IMG/VR virus record: IMGVR_UViG_3300020123_000219
Location: 24,199 to 88,198 of that record
DNA from: a virus
Length of the DNA stretch: 64,000 nucleotides
Direction: 5' to 3' (one strand)
Part shown: in pieces, positions 16,913 through 25,757 of the stretch
Position numbering within the stretch: the first letter of the stretch is position 1
Layout of the letters: each line of letters starts with the position of its first letter
Translations under genes and position numbers: made by a program
Notes under the pieces: model-generated
Told to the model about the DNA's origin: nothing
Databases searched by the model: none
The model's input: only the letters and a program-made list of their open reading frames with translations

Positions 16913-18156
16913 ACTGGCGTCTGATTCTTCAGAGTGATTTGGATTGGACCGTATCCAGCTGAATTGCCCGTATTGGTAGTGTTTGCTATTCCTTGCCAGG
17001 AATCGTTGTAACCCAACAAAGCCTTACCGGGTTCGATGACCGATGCGTCGAATGCGCATTGCTGTACGTCGAACTGGATGGATTCGGCGAGGGTTCCGGT
17101 GAGTCCGTTGGTCTGGATGACCTGGATCTGCGGCTGAACATTGTTCAGCATCTCGGTGAGCGGAACTTCGTCGATGGTCGGGGCGAACGTGACCTTGCCG
17201 GTGGTGGAGAACTTGCCCCGGCCGAGGATATAGGGGTTCTGCGCTCCGTCGGCGGTGTAGAAGGGCTCGACGACGCGGGTGAGGGTGAATTCCCATTCGC
17301 CGACCTGGTAGATCTGGGCTCCGGAGACGGTGCCGCCGAGGCCGAATGTGGAGTTCCAGGACGGTTCGGCGGGGATGTTGCTGAACGTGCTGGTGGGCGC
17401 GGAGTTGGGTTCCTGGTTGGCGTAGCTCATGCCCTTGCCGGCCCAGGTGAACAGTTTCTCGGCGTTGCCGGTGAACGTCATCTCGGACATGCAGGTGAAC
17501 GGGTACCAGCGGGCCTGGTTCGCGGGGATGAAGGTGCGGTCGGTGATGGTGTGGGTCGGGGGCTGGGCGTTCCCGGTGCCGTTGAGCAGGGAGAACACGT
17601 GGGTGTAGGAGCCGGTGACCTGGAATACGGTGGCGTTCTGGGCGTGAGCGAAACGGGTGGTGCCGGACAGGACGATGTTGGTTCCGGCGGCGGAGGAGTA
17701 GGCGACGATTTCGCTGTTGGTGCCGGTAGCGTCGAGCTGCACGTAGCCGGGGGCTCCGGCAGTGAAGTTGGAACCCTGCGGGACCTTGATCGAGCCGGTG
17801 GTCGCGGCGGGGTACCCGCCGACGTTGCTGATCGTGCCGGTGGTGCCGGTGGACACCCCGGATGCGGTGTAGTCACCGAGGATGTTCCACAGGAAATGAC
17901 CGATGGTGTCCATGTAGACCGGGGAGGCGTCGAACGTCAGGTCAGCGACGTACGGTCCCTGGATGAGGCCGTAAGTTGCGGCCATGGCGGCGCGCATGGA
18001 CTCGTCGGGCAGCCAGATCGGCTTGTCTTCCGGGACGAATCCGACCATGGGGATCGAGAACGTGGGAGCCAGCGGCGTGCCGGGAGTGGCCTCGCGGGCA
18101 CCGCCGATCGCGCGGCGCTCGCTGGGAAACACATTTGTAGGCACCGTCAGGGGCAT
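16906..18156 (-). CDS. major tail tube protein
   Basis: This 416-residue protein begins MPLTVPTNVFPSERRAIGGA, typical of tail tube proteins of actinobacterial siphophages. The position between connector genes and the chaperones supports this. It contains a central beta insertion, and the C-terminal region (PIQITLKNQTPVY) completes a tube-like fold. It would polymerise as rings around the tape measure. Confidence 0.8.
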   Translation of the reverse strand: MPLTVPTNVFPSERRAIGGAREATPGTPLAPTFSIPMVGFVPEDKPIWLPDESMRAAMAATYGLIQGPYVADLTFDASPVYMDTIGHFLWNILGDYTASGVSTGTTGTISNVGGYPAATTGSIKVPQGSNFTAGAPGYVQLDATGTNSEIVAYSSAAGTNIVLSGTTRFAHAQNATVFQVTGSYTHVFSLLNGTGNAQPPTHTITDRTFIPANQARWYPFTCMSEMTFTGNAEKLFTWAGKGMSYANQEPNSAPTSTFSNIPAEPSWNSTFGLGGTVSGAQIYQVGEWEFTLTRVVEPFYTADGAQNPYILGRGKFSTTGKVTFAPTIDEVPLTEMLNNVQPQIQVIQTNGLTGTLAESIQFDVQQCAFDASVIEPGKALLGYNDSWQGIANTTNTGNSAGYGPIQITLKNQTPVY

Positions 18157-18166
18157 TAGCCTCCGG

Positions 18167-18391
18167 TTAGTCCGTGGTGTCGGGGTCAGTCGTCACCGGG
18201 GGCGCAGTACCGGTGGTGTCCTTGTCCGCCGGGGGCGCCTCGCGGGTCCACCAGGCCGGGTTCCCGGGCGGGTCGCCCCCGAATTCGTATTCCTGTCCGG
18301 GGCGGAGGATCAGGGTGCCGCCGATGTCGTCCTGCGCGCCCATGTCGGGCACGGTTTCTTCCTGCGGTCCCGCGTATGTCCACGTGCTCAT
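18167..18391 (-). CDS. small acidic head-tail region protein
   Basis: The product is 74 residues. A conserved phage pattern LILRPGQEYEFGGDPPG is followed by a Thr/Pro-rich acidic tail. Its start overlaps the stop of the upstream connector gene and it precedes the tail tube gene, so it probably belongs to the neck or tail tube assembly. No finer assignment is possible. Confidence 0.65.
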   Translation of the reverse strand: MSTWTYAGPQEETVPDMGAQDDIGGTLILRPGQEYEFGGDPPGNPAWWTREAPPADKDTTGTAPPVTTDPDTTD

Positions 18392-18909
18392 GCCTGGAAG
18401 CTCTCCTTAGCGATGACCTTTACCAGCGCCTCGTACAGCATTGACCTCTGGTTCAGCTCCGTTCGCGGCGTGGCGATCTCGTAGGCCATGTTCTCTCCGA
18501 TGGAGAACAGCGTGGAGTACCGGAACGTGGCGGAGTCCTGCAGGTTGTAGGCGGCGTCCACTGAGCAGCGCATCGCGTCCATGACCGCGTCCACGATCAC
18601 CGGGAACGAGATGCTGGGTGTCAGGTCGCCCTGGTCGCGCCACCACATGAGCCACACGTCAACGCGGTGCTCCATCTGCTTGTGCCCGGCTTGCGTCGAC
18701 CCTGTACCGGGGGTGCCCTGCTGCGGGCGTGGCAGCGACTCGCGTTTCTCGTCCCCGGCCGTCGGCCACACGTAGGCGACGGCGTTCTGCTGCTCGGTCT
18801 GCGGGTCCGGCGGGTCGATGACGGCTAGGAGCGTAGAGCCCCCGAATCCGGGGAGGGGCAGGTTTTCGAGGAGGCTGTGCACGTGCGTCAGCGCGGTTGC
18901 GATGGGCAC
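18388..18909 (-). CDS. tail terminator/neck-like protein
   Basis: This 173-residue protein lies between a connector gene and the tail tube gene, the usual place of the tail terminator. The pattern EHRVDVWLMWWRDQGDLT, then RYSTLFSIGENMAYEIATPR with a helical C-terminus, fits that alpha/beta family. It would cap the tail tube and dock it to the head. The assignment rests on gene order and general look. Confidence 0.6.
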   Translation of the reverse strand: MPIATALTHVHSLLENLPLPGFGGSTLLAVIDPPDPQTEQQNAVAYVWPTAGDEKRESLPRPQQGTPGTGSTQAGHKQMEHRVDVWLMWWRDQGDLTPSISFPVIVDAVMDAMRCSVDAAYNLQDSATFRYSTLFSIGENMAYEIATPRTELNQRSMLYEALVKVIAKESFQA

Positions 18910-19830
18910 TCAGGTCATCCTGCGGTACGGCTTGCACAGCAGCTCGGCTTCGGTGGCGTACGCGGCCGGGTTGTCGCCGTGGATCGTGGCCGCGTTGGTG
19001 GACTGCACCGCTGTGGCGGTAGCGCCCCGCATCAGGGCCTGGGACATGGCGAACAGGATCGCGGCCTGCATCAGCTGGGGCGGCAGCGACGAGATCAGCG
19101 TCCCCGTCTGGTGCGCGAAGAAGGTCGGGGTTTCCAGGACCAGGGTTCCGGGGCCGAACGCTGCGCTGGTGTCCAGGCAGTGCAGGGATTCCTCGTTGCC
19201 CGCGTCGTACACCAGACCGGATGCGCCGGGTCCGTTCATTGTCTGCGGCGCCCACCCGGTCACGTCGTCGACCTGGACGGTCAGGGAACCGGCGGGGGAG
19301 TCGGCGGTCAGGACCGCATGCGGGTACCCGGACACGTACGACACGGTCAGGGTCGTTCCCCGGCGCCCGTTCCGCCAGGTCACGAACCCCGGTGCGAGGG
19401 TCACGGACTGCCCGGATTCCCCCGCGTCCCCGGGGACGGTGGACCCGAACACCCCGGGGGACGGCTGGTTGATGAGGAAGGCGCTGGCCGGGACCGGCTG
19501 GTAGTTCACGGGCGGGATGGTCAGCCCCCACTGGCCGCCGGTCACTTCCAGGATGGGCTTGCGGGCCAGCAGGATGTAGGCCGCGCCTGACGGCATGACC
19601 GTGACCCGGTAGTCCGGGGCCAGGAGCGTTTCCTTCGACGCCGTAGCGCGGAGCCGCTGGTTGACCTCGGTGTCGATCATGGCGGAGGCGCGGCGGCAGA
19701 TGTTCCACTGCTCGGCAAGCTGCTGCGCAGGGGTCGCGTTGCGTGACGGGAGCGTCTGCCACGAGATCCCCGTCGCCGCGTTCGTCAGGATCTCGGGAGT
19801 GATGTACGGGGCTGGCGTCAGCGCCGACAC
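18910..19830 (-). CDS. head-tail connector protein
   Basis: This 306-residue protein begins MSALTPAPYITPEILTNAAT. An N-terminal helical region (AEQWNICRRASAMIDTEVNQ) and a C-terminal helical bundle (MQAAILFAMSQALMRG) resemble gp6/gp15-type adaptors. A beta insertion of about 120 residues separates them (VQVDDVTGWAP). The position right after the capsid-region genes and before the terminator supports an adaptor role at the portal. Confidence 0.65.
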   Translation of the reverse strand: MSALTPAPYITPEILTNAATGISWQTLPSRNATPAQQLAEQWNICRRASAMIDTEVNQRLRATASKETLLAPDYRVTVMPSGAAYILLARKPILEVTGGQWGLTIPPVNYQPVPASAFLINQPSPGVFGSTVPGDAGESGQSVTLAPGFVTWRNGRRGTTLTVSYVSGYPHAVLTADSPAGSLTVQVDDVTGWAPQTMNGPGASGLVYDAGNEESLHCLDTSAAFGPGTLVLETPTFFAHQTGTLISSLPPQLMQAAILFAMSQALMRGATATAVQSTNAATIHGDNPAAYATEAELLCKPYRRMT

Positions 19831-20147
19831 TAGCCTCCCGTCGCTGGCGGCAGCACCGTGGTCTTCCCCTTGAACTCCGGCCGGCCGGCCAGGGCTTCGA
19901 GCGCCTCGTGCATCATCGCAGGGTCAGGCAGCGGGACGGCCGGGGGATGCCGGGACGTGTGCGGCGCCCAGTAGCTGGCGGCAGCGCCGAGCAGGGCCGA
20001 CACAGCCCAAGGCAGGAACGTCTGCAACGTCGGCGGCAGGCCGCTGTGGAACGCCGGGACGTAGGTCACGAGAATCCACGCGATCATGCCGGTGACCAGA
20101 GCCGACGCGCCGCCGGCGGCTGTCTTGATCTCAACCGGTTCTTTCAC
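19830..20147 (-). CDS. small membrane protein (holin-like) in the connector region
   Basis: The product is 105 residues, starting at GTG 20147. Two hydrophobic segments (ALVTGMIAWILVTYVPAF and FLPWAVSALLGAAASYWAP) surround a short turn and are followed by a charged tail. The topology resembles small class II holins, but holin genes usually sit near lysins, so a virion or membrane-associated role is equally possible. It overlaps the preceding zinc-ribbon gene. Confidence 0.65.
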   Translation of the reverse strand: MKEPVEIKTAAGGASALVTGMIAWILVTYVPAFHSGLPPTLQTFLPWAVSALLGAAASYWAPHTSRHPPAVPLPDPAMMHEALEALAGRPEFKGKTTVLPPATGG

Positions 20148-20343
20148 GCCGCACACCCTCATCCAGGCACCGCTGGCAGTAAAACGCGTCCTCATCCCAC
20201 TTGGCGTGCTTCGGGCACAGCGGGACATGGCACTGCTGGCACATCGTCACGGACTGGGGGGCCTTCCGTGACCTGGCGCCGGTCGCGCCGCACCGGCCGC
20301 AAGAGCGGGCCTGCCCGGGTGCGCCGCGCCGACGCCAGCTCAC
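20131..20343 (-). CDS. small zinc-finger protein
   Basis: The product is 70 residues with two treble-clef-like Cys/His clusters: CGRCGATG near the start, then CQQCHVPLCPKHAKWDEDAF and CQRC. It probably binds zinc; the partner is unknown. It overlaps both neighbours by a few bases, as is usual for this operon. An adjacent gene (20340-20972) also ends in a zinc ribbon. Confidence 0.65.
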   Translation of the reverse strand: MSWRRRGAPGQARSCGRCGATGARSRKAPQSVTMCQQCHVPLCPKHAKWDEDAFYCQRCLDEGVRRERTG

Positions 20344-20972
20344 TTACGGCAGTCCAGGCAGTCTGAGGGCCACCGGCCGGTGGCGTGTGCCCGGCGGGTC
20401 AGCGTGTTCCCGCACGTCCCGCACTTCCGGGACGGGTGCGCCTCGGCGGGGAAATCAGGAACGTCGCGGCCAGGCGCGGGAACCGCGTCTCGCACCTCCT
20501 GCCCGGACGCTGCCTTCGCCACCGACGCCTGCCCCGGCACTGATGCCATCGCGATCCTGGTGGCCTCCTTCAGCGCAGCCGCCCGGTCCTCAGCTGCCCG
20601 CTCGGCGGCGGCAGCCGCCCGCTCGGCTTCCGCAGCAGCAGCGAACCGGGCCTGCGTCGCAGCCGTCTGCGCCTCGGCGACATCCCGCTCGTGCAGGATC
20701 TTGCCCGCCGACATGGCCAGCGCTTCCGCGACCTGCCGCATCGTCGACGTGCCCTCGACTTCGAGTTTCCTCGCCTTCCGCTCCTCATCAGCGGTCGACG
20801 GGATCATGTCCGGGTGCTGCGACCAGCACGGATCGGACGACAGCTCCATCTCGCACATCGGGCATGCCAGCGCGAACACCCGCACCGGCTCGCCGTCCAC
20901 CACCGGCCGGTCATGCACGTGCCCGTGCGACGACACGTACCGGTCCACGTCAGACCGCGCGAAAACCGTCAT
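20340..20972 (-). CDS. coiled-coil protein with two zinc-binding clusters
   Basis: The product is 210 residues: an N-terminal cluster CPMCEMELSSDPCWSQH, a long Ala/Glu/Arg-rich coiled coil (about 75-150, repeated EAERAAAAAERAAEDRAAA), and a C-terminal ribbon CGTCGNTL with CLDC. The combination suggests a structural or assembly protein that multimerises and binds zinc. No family is recognised. Confidence 0.65.
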   Translation of the reverse strand: MTVFARSDVDRYVSSHGHVHDRPVVDGEPVRVFALACPMCEMELSSDPCWSQHPDMIPSTADEERKARKLEVEGTSTMRQVAEALAMSAGKILHERDVAEAQTAATQARFAAAAEAERAAAAAERAAEDRAAALKEATRIAMASVPGQASVAKAASGQEVRDAVPAPGRDVPDFPAEAHPSRKCGTCGNTLTRRAHATGRWPSDCLDCRK

Positions 20973-21274
20973 TCCTGCTCACTTCCTTCCGGAACCGTCG
21001 GGCCGCCGCATTTATGGCACTCCATGGTCCACCCCTGCCAGAGGCGCCTGCACGGCAGGCACCAGCGGCCCTGCTTGGTGCCGATGCTGACCTGCAGCTT
21101 CGATGAGATCAGGCCCAGCCGCCCGTTAGACGACGACTCGATCTGCGCCGCCTGATGATCATCGACAGTGACAGTCCCGCCGGGCTTCCCGCTGACCTTC
21201 GACCCGTCCTCGAACTCCAGCCCGTAACAGCCGGTCTTCCTGCCAGTCTTCGGCAGCGCCACCCGCGCGCTCAT
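20969..21274 (-). CDS. zinc-binding head-region protein
   Basis: The product is 101 residues starting at ATG 21274 inside the stop of the upstream gene (ATGA). The first part (TGCYGLEFEDGSKVSGKPGG) looks like a small beta barrel. The end holds CLPCRRLWQGW and CHKCGG, a Cys4 ribbon. The start and stop overlaps on both sides indicate translational coupling. Confidence 0.65.
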   Translation of the reverse strand: MSARVALPKTGRKTGCYGLEFEDGSKVSGKPGGTVTVDDHQAAQIESSSNGRLGLISSKLQVSIGTKQGRWCLPCRRLWQGWTMECHKCGGPTVPEGSEQE

Positions 21275-21561
21275 GTCGTCGTCATTATCGTGACCTGCAG
21301 CGTGGAAACGCCGCCTGTGGACACCGCGTACAGGCTCGCCGGCTGCGAAGTCAGCGGCAGGTACATCGGGTACGGGAACTGTGTGCCGTTCGGGCAGTAG
21401 ATCCCGTTCGATGAGGTCAGGGCCGTGCCGATGCCGACGTAGTTCGGGTTCGTGCCCGTGGTCTGGAACAGCGCAGTCCCGCCCGGCGGGAGGAACCCTA
21501 CCGGGGTCAGCAGCGTGCCCGTGCCGGTGCCCGTGGAGTAGGTGTTCACCGAGACAGCCAT
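21271..21561 (-). CDS. small beta protein, paralogue-like to the 25465-25740 product
   Basis: The product is 96 residues, Thr/Gly-rich and nearly all predicted beta (starts MAVSVNTYSTGTGTGTLLTP). A Cys-Pro-x-Gly turn (YCPNGTQFPYPMYL) in the second half and the final STLQVTIM strand match the layout of the protein encoded just after the capsid gene at 25465-25740. It could be a decoration or neck protein. Confidence 0.6.
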   Translation of the reverse strand: MAVSVNTYSTGTGTGTLLTPVGFLPPGGTALFQTTGTNPNYVGIGTALTSSNGIYCPNGTQFPYPMYLPLTSQPASLYAVSTGGVSTLQVTIMTTT

Positions 21562-22103
21562 CAGCCTCCCAGCCGTATCTCACCCAGGCCGTTGCAGCCG
21601 GGATGGTTGACCCAGGTCAGCCCGTTGGCCGGGCAGAAGTCGTCGAGAGCCTGCGCGACCTCGCGGCGCTCCCACTCAGTGTCGTGCAGCAGGACCGTGC
21701 CCCGGGAGTGCAGCAGCGGTATCCACAACCTGAGTTCGTCCATCGTGTGCTGGTACAGGTGCGAGGTGTCGATGAACAGCAGGTCCGCCGGGGCGGCGTG
21801 CTCACGGTGCCAGTCCACGATCTCCCCGGCGGTGTCGTCACCTCGGGTGAACGTCCACGACGGCAGATCCAGCCACCCGGGCGGAACCTTCGGCGCGTCG
21901 ATGTCAACCGACCACAGGTGCCCGGCGCCGAGATGCTCGATCGCCGCGAGGAACGCTGACGTGGAGTTCCCCGTCCTGGTTCCCAGCTCGATGATCCTCG
22001 GCTCCGGTGACCGGCACGCCGCCGCGAACAGGTAATCCATGTGCTCCCAGATGTCCGACGGCACCAGGCGCCGCGCGTCGAACTGCCGGGTGACGGTCAG
22101 CAC
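21561..22103 (-). CDS. class I SAM-dependent methyltransferase
   Basis: The product is 180 residues starting at GTG 22103. The SAM-binding motif is RIIELGTRTGNSTSAFL (motif I), followed by LWSVDIDAPKV (acidic loop), DLLFIDTSHLYQHTMDEL and GTVLLHDT, the pattern of small-molecule or sugar methyltransferases. It is coupled to the glycosyltransferase gene, so a likely substrate is a glycan attached to a virion protein or a host surface sugar. The substrate is inferred from context. Confidence 0.8.
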   Translation of the reverse strand: MLTVTRQFDARRLVPSDIWEHMDYLFAAACRSPEPRIIELGTRTGNSTSAFLAAIEHLGAGHLWSVDIDAPKVPPGWLDLPSWTFTRGDDTAGEIVDWHREHAAPADLLFIDTSHLYQHTMDELRLWIPLLHSRGTVLLHDTEWERREVAQALDDFCPANGLTWVNHPGCNGLGEIRLGG

Positions 22104-24057
22104 CCCGCTGCCTCGCGGACCTTGCGGACGGTTTCCACGTCCGCTTTCATCCGCTCGAACCGCCACTGCTCGAAGTTCCCCATGTCCTGCGTGAACTTCG
22201 TCTCCGCCTGCCGGTACGTGTCATCGCGCACCGACGGGTGCTTCGGGTTTAGGTGATGCAGGTGCTCGACGTGCACGTCCTCGCAGTACGTGATGCACCC
22301 GGCGAACTGGCCCAGGTCCGACCACACGTTGTCGACGAAGAAATGCTCCAGCCGGGGCTCGCACATCCACCCGAGCGCCTGCACGATCTCCGACGACACG
22401 ACCACGGCCTGCGGGATGTCCTCGCGCACATGGTCGTTCGGGTACGTGAACCCCGGGCCTCCGGCTTCCAGGACGCGTATCAGCATCTCGTCCCACCCAT
22501 CGGTCAGCGGCAGGTGATCATCGCCGAACGACGCGAGGTACCGGTACCCGGACGCGTGGTCCAGGGCCAGCTTGTTCGTCCACGGCCCCAGGTCCATCCG
22601 CTCCCCGGAGGTCACGATCACCGACGGCACGCGCCTGTCGCGGAAGCCTGTCAGCGACTCGCTGACCGCCTTCAGGTTCGCCTCGAACTCCGGGTCATCG
22701 TCGTCGAACCCGAATGCGATGTCGGTGCGCATCACTGCGGTTTCCGCGACAGCCCTGATCAGCCGCCGCACGTTCTCCGGCCTGCCCCTGGACGGGACGA
22801 TGAGCAGCAGGTCCCCGTCCGTGCTGCCCTCAGATGCCTTCGGCAGCTCGTCCAGCTGCGCGGCGCTGACCCGCCGGGTCTTCGGCCGCTGATCGTCGAT
22901 CGCTTTCAGCACCGGGGTCCAGTACTCGTCAAGCACCCGGTCCGCGTCATACTGCAGAGCGAACTCCCGGGCCTTGGCCTGCACCTGCGCCCACGTCACC
23001 GTGCCCTGACCCGGCACGCGGGTGCCCTTGTCACCCGCGTCGTGGAGCTTGCGTGCGTTGTTCAGGGCAGACAGGATTCCGGACACGTTCGGCCGGGTCC
23101 ACATCGCGTCATGGCCGTCAACGAAAAAGTCCTCGCCCGACACCTTCCACCCGGAGCCGCACAGCTCCGTCATCGACGACGCGTTCGTCACGATCACCGG
23201 AACCCCGCACGCCTGCGCCTCGACCACCGGCAAGCCGAACCCCTCCCCGTAGGAGCAGTTCAGCAGCACGTCCAGGCACCCGTACCAGCGGGCCATCGTC
23301 GGGGTGTCCATCAGCCCGCACGCGTACGCGTATTGGTCCGGCAACATGATCGCGTTCGCGATCCCGTAGTAGTCGGCGAGGTTCTTCACGTTCAGGCCCT
23401 CGCGCGGCTGCGCGAACGAGTGCACCAGCAGCCGCGAATCCGGGTGCTTCTCATGGAAGTACGCGAACGCGATGATCTGCTCCTGCAGGCCCTTCCGAGG
23501 CCCTGCTTTATTCGCCGCGTTCAGCCCGACCAGGAAATGCTCCGGAGAGAACCCCAGCTCCTCCCGCAGCGCCCTCTTATCCTCAGGAGGAGAGAACACC
23601 TGCGTGTCAATCCCGTGCGGCACGTAGAACGGGTCGAAGCCCGCCTCCCGCATCTGCTCCTCGCCGAACCGCGACATCGCGATAAGCGCCGACGCGTGCC
23701 GCGCCTTCTCCGCGTCCTGCTTCCCCATCCGCCGGCAGTCCACCGGCAGCCAGTGCACCACGTTCAGGCCCCGCATCGCCGCAGGCTCCATCATGAACAC
23801 GTCACACAAAGTGATCATGATGTCGCATTGATTCCGGCGGTAATGCCCCGCGATCACATCCGACCCGAACGGGTCCTGCGCGCCCGGCAGGACCTGGAAA
23901 CCGCCCCACGCCATCGGCGACCCGGCAAAAGAAAAAGGCCCCGAGATAACAATCTCATGGCCTAGGGCCTGCAATCTCGGCGCCCAGATTCCTGTTTGCT
24001 GACCGTACCCGGTAAAGTACGAATCCAGGGAGCATTACTGTGGAATAGGATTCGCAT
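22097..24057 (-). pseudogene. GT4-GT2 bifunctional glycosyltransferase with an early frameshift
   Basis: About 650 residues. A GT4 (glycogen-synthase-fold) domain contains GPRKGLQEQI and LNCSYGEGFGLPVVEAQACG (UDP/GDP-sugar site). A GT2-like domain follows, with LLLIVPSRGRPENVRRL, FGFDDDDPEF and SFGDDHLPL. The strong ribosome site (GGGAGGTGATG) leads to ATG 24057 and MRILFHSNAPWIRT, the expected GT4 start. The next expected residues, GYGQQTGIWAPRL, are in the -1 frame. The shift lies at about 24011-24020 around GTACTTTACC. This may be a real lesion, unusual recoding or a sequence error. The product probably glycosylates a virion or host-surface component. Confidence 0.8.
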
Positions 24058-24075
24058 TTAAACATCACCTCCCTG

Positions 24076-24100
24076 CGCACGGGAAGTAATGTCCCGTGCG
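24076..24100 (-). promoter_or_regulatory. hairpin in the leader of the glycosyltransferase gene
   Basis: CGCACGGGA (24076-24084) pairs with TCCCGTGCG (24092-24100) around a 7-nt loop. On the minus strand it ends a few bases before the Shine-Dalgarno of the gene starting at 24057. There is no U tract, so it is more likely a translational or mRNA-stability element than a terminator. Confidence 0.5.
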
Positions 24101-24231
24101 TAAGCGCAGTCCTGCACTCTCACGCACTAGCCTCCATATGATGTGACCGGCAGTGGCATTCATCGCCGGCGCAGCGGAAAACGACGCAGCCTCCGTGCGG
24201 GCAGCGGTCGCAGTGATAAACAGACCTCAGG

Positions 24232-24426
24232 TCAAGTGCCATCGTTTCTCAGGTCGTCGCCGCGTTTCAGGTCCCGCTGCTGTTTCAGGTCAGCGATCTG
24301 CGACAGCGCAGAGTCAAGCCGCGAGTTCACCAGGAGGTGAACCTCGGTCAGCTTTTTCCTGTTCAGGAGTCCCAGGACTGCCGCCGCGAGGGCGGCGGCA
24401 GCCGAGATCACTGATGCCCAGGCCAC
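24232..24426 (-). CDS. small membrane-anchored coiled-coil protein
   Basis: The product is 64 residues. An N-terminal membrane helix (VISAAAALAAAVLGLL) is followed by EVHLLVNSRLDSALSQIADL, a sequence pattern very common in small actinophage proteins of unknown function found among late genes. GTG 24426 overlaps the end of the upstream gene. Confidence 0.7.
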   Translation of the reverse strand: MAWASVISAAAALAAAVLGLLNRKKLTEVHLLVNSRLDSALSQIADLKQQRDLKRGDDLRNDGT

Positions 24427-24427
24427 G

Positions 24428-25132
24428 TCAGGACAGGCCGCACCAGAACACCTGCGCCCCGGTGGTTCCGGCGGAACCGAGAGCGAAGGTACCGGGCATC
24501 GCGGTGCCCGAGGTGGTGGCGATGGCCGCGAACGGGGACGGGTAGACCGTGCCGCCCGTGCCGACCGGGGTGGTGAGGGTGGACAGGGCGGTGAACCCGA
24601 CGGACCCCGCGTAGGTGGTCAGTGAGTTCGCTGCTGTCTGCCCCGTCATCCCGCCGAGCACCGGGAACGACGCCGTCCCGGAGGCGTTGAAGAACATGCC
24701 CACGTAGTACGGTCCCGACGTGGTCGGGGTGTAGGCAGTGGCCAGCGGGAAGGTCATCAGCCCGGTCTTGCCGGCGACGGTGGACAGCACGCCGGACAGG
24801 TCAGCGGTGGTAGCCACCAGGGTGCCCGTGGAGTTGTACAGCCCCGCGAAACATGATCCGGCTGACGCGGTACCGCCGTTGGCGATGACGTTGACGTGAA
24901 TGTTGGAATAGGTGAGCCCGGTCTGCAAGTGCATCAGCGTCATGTAGACAGACCCAACGACGGAGAACGTCGCGGTGCCGGTGCAGTTGTAGGTCGGGAA
25001 GTTCCACGCCTTCAGGGCAAGGTCGGCGGGGTTGAGCGGGGACATGGCCAGCGTCACGTTCGCGCCGCCGGTCAGGACCGTGCCGTCGAACAGGTACGGG
25101 GCCTGGGTCTCGTTGACTTGCGGGTTAGGCAC
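24428..25132 (-). CDS. beta-rich virion protein related to the 9559-10146 product
   Basis: The product is 234 residues. The central pattern SCFAGLYNSTGTLVATTADL followed by PLATAYTPTTSGPYYVGMFF matches the arrangement in the tail-region protein at 9559-10146. It lies two genes after the major capsid gene, where decoration or head-fibre proteins are often encoded. It is probably exposed on the capsid surface, but no direct evidence of location exists. Confidence 0.6.
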   Translation of the reverse strand: MPNPQVNETQAPYLFDGTVLTGGANVTLAMSPLNPADLALKAWNFPTYNCTGTATFSVVGSVYMTLMHLQTGLTYSNIHVNVIANGGTASAGSCFAGLYNSTGTLVATTADLSGVLSTVAGKTGLMTFPLATAYTPTTSGPYYVGMFFNASGTASFPVLGGMTGQTAANSLTTYAGSVGFTALSTLTTPVGTGGTVYPSPFAAIATTSGTAMPGTFALGSAGTTGAQVFWCGLS

Positions 25133-25156
25133 TTACCTCCTGTGAGCGGGGTGCTT

Positions 25157-25450
25157 CTACTGCCGTGGGAGCGTGGTGACTGAGCCCCCGCTGCCCGAAT
25201 TGGAGTGGGTGATCCCGACGCTGCCGATGTTCCCGGCAGAGCCCTTGGCCAGGCTCACCGCCGAGGACACCGCCGTGGCGAGGACCGCCGGCGCCGAGAA
25301 CCAGGTCAGGTCCACCTCGGACCCGTTGGCTTCCACCAGGTCCGGGCGGACCTGCCCGGACCACTGCGCGGCCTGGCCCAGCAGGGCAGCCAGCCTGGCC
25401 GCATCTGCAGGGCTGGCGCACGCGATTCTCGTGTATGACTGGCGGTTCAC
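25157..25450 (-). CDS. small head-region protein
   Basis: The product is 97 residues from GTG 25450 (RQSYTRIACASPADAARLAA). A helical first half is followed by a beta/Gly-Ser tail. It lies in the cluster of small genes immediately downstream of the capsid gene, so a head accessory or connector function is plausible. It is not recognisable further. Confidence 0.55.
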   Translation of the reverse strand: MNRQSYTRIACASPADAARLAALLGQAAQWSGQVRPDLVEANGSEVDLTWFSAPAVLATAVSSAVSLAKGSAGNIGSVGITHSNSGSGGSVTTLPRQ

Positions 25451-25464
25451 CAACGCAGGTCCTT

Positions 25465-25740
25465 CTAGCTGATCGACTGGGTGATGGTCAGGGTGACCGA
25501 TGTCCCGGATGCGGTGATGCCCCAGATGCCCGCCGCCGGCAGGTTGAGGAACACGGCCTGGGAACCCGGGGGGAACGGGCATCCCGTGGTCGTGGCGACC
25601 CCGGAGCCCGCCCCGAGGTACGCGGTCACGCCGGAGGTAGGAGGGTTGAAGATGGTGACGGTCTCGTTGCCGTACTGCGCCTCGCCAGCCACGACGAGGG
25701 CGGCAGAGCTGGTCACTGTCGCGAAAAGCTGGTTAGCCAC
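25465..25740 (-). CDS. small beta protein next to the capsid gene (decoration-like)
   Basis: The product is 91 residues, all-beta in appearance (QYGNETVTIFNPPTSGVTAY, then GCPFPPGSQAVFLNL and TSVTLTITQS). It directly follows the major capsid gene, a usual site for decoration proteins. It is similar in length and layout to the product of 21271-21561. Confidence 0.6.
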   Translation of the reverse strand: MANQLFATVTSSAALVVAGEAQYGNETVTIFNPPTSGVTAYLGAGSGVATTTGCPFPPGSQAVFLNLPAAGIWGITASGTSVTLTITQSIS

Positions 25741-25757
25741 TGGCCTCCGGGATGGAG

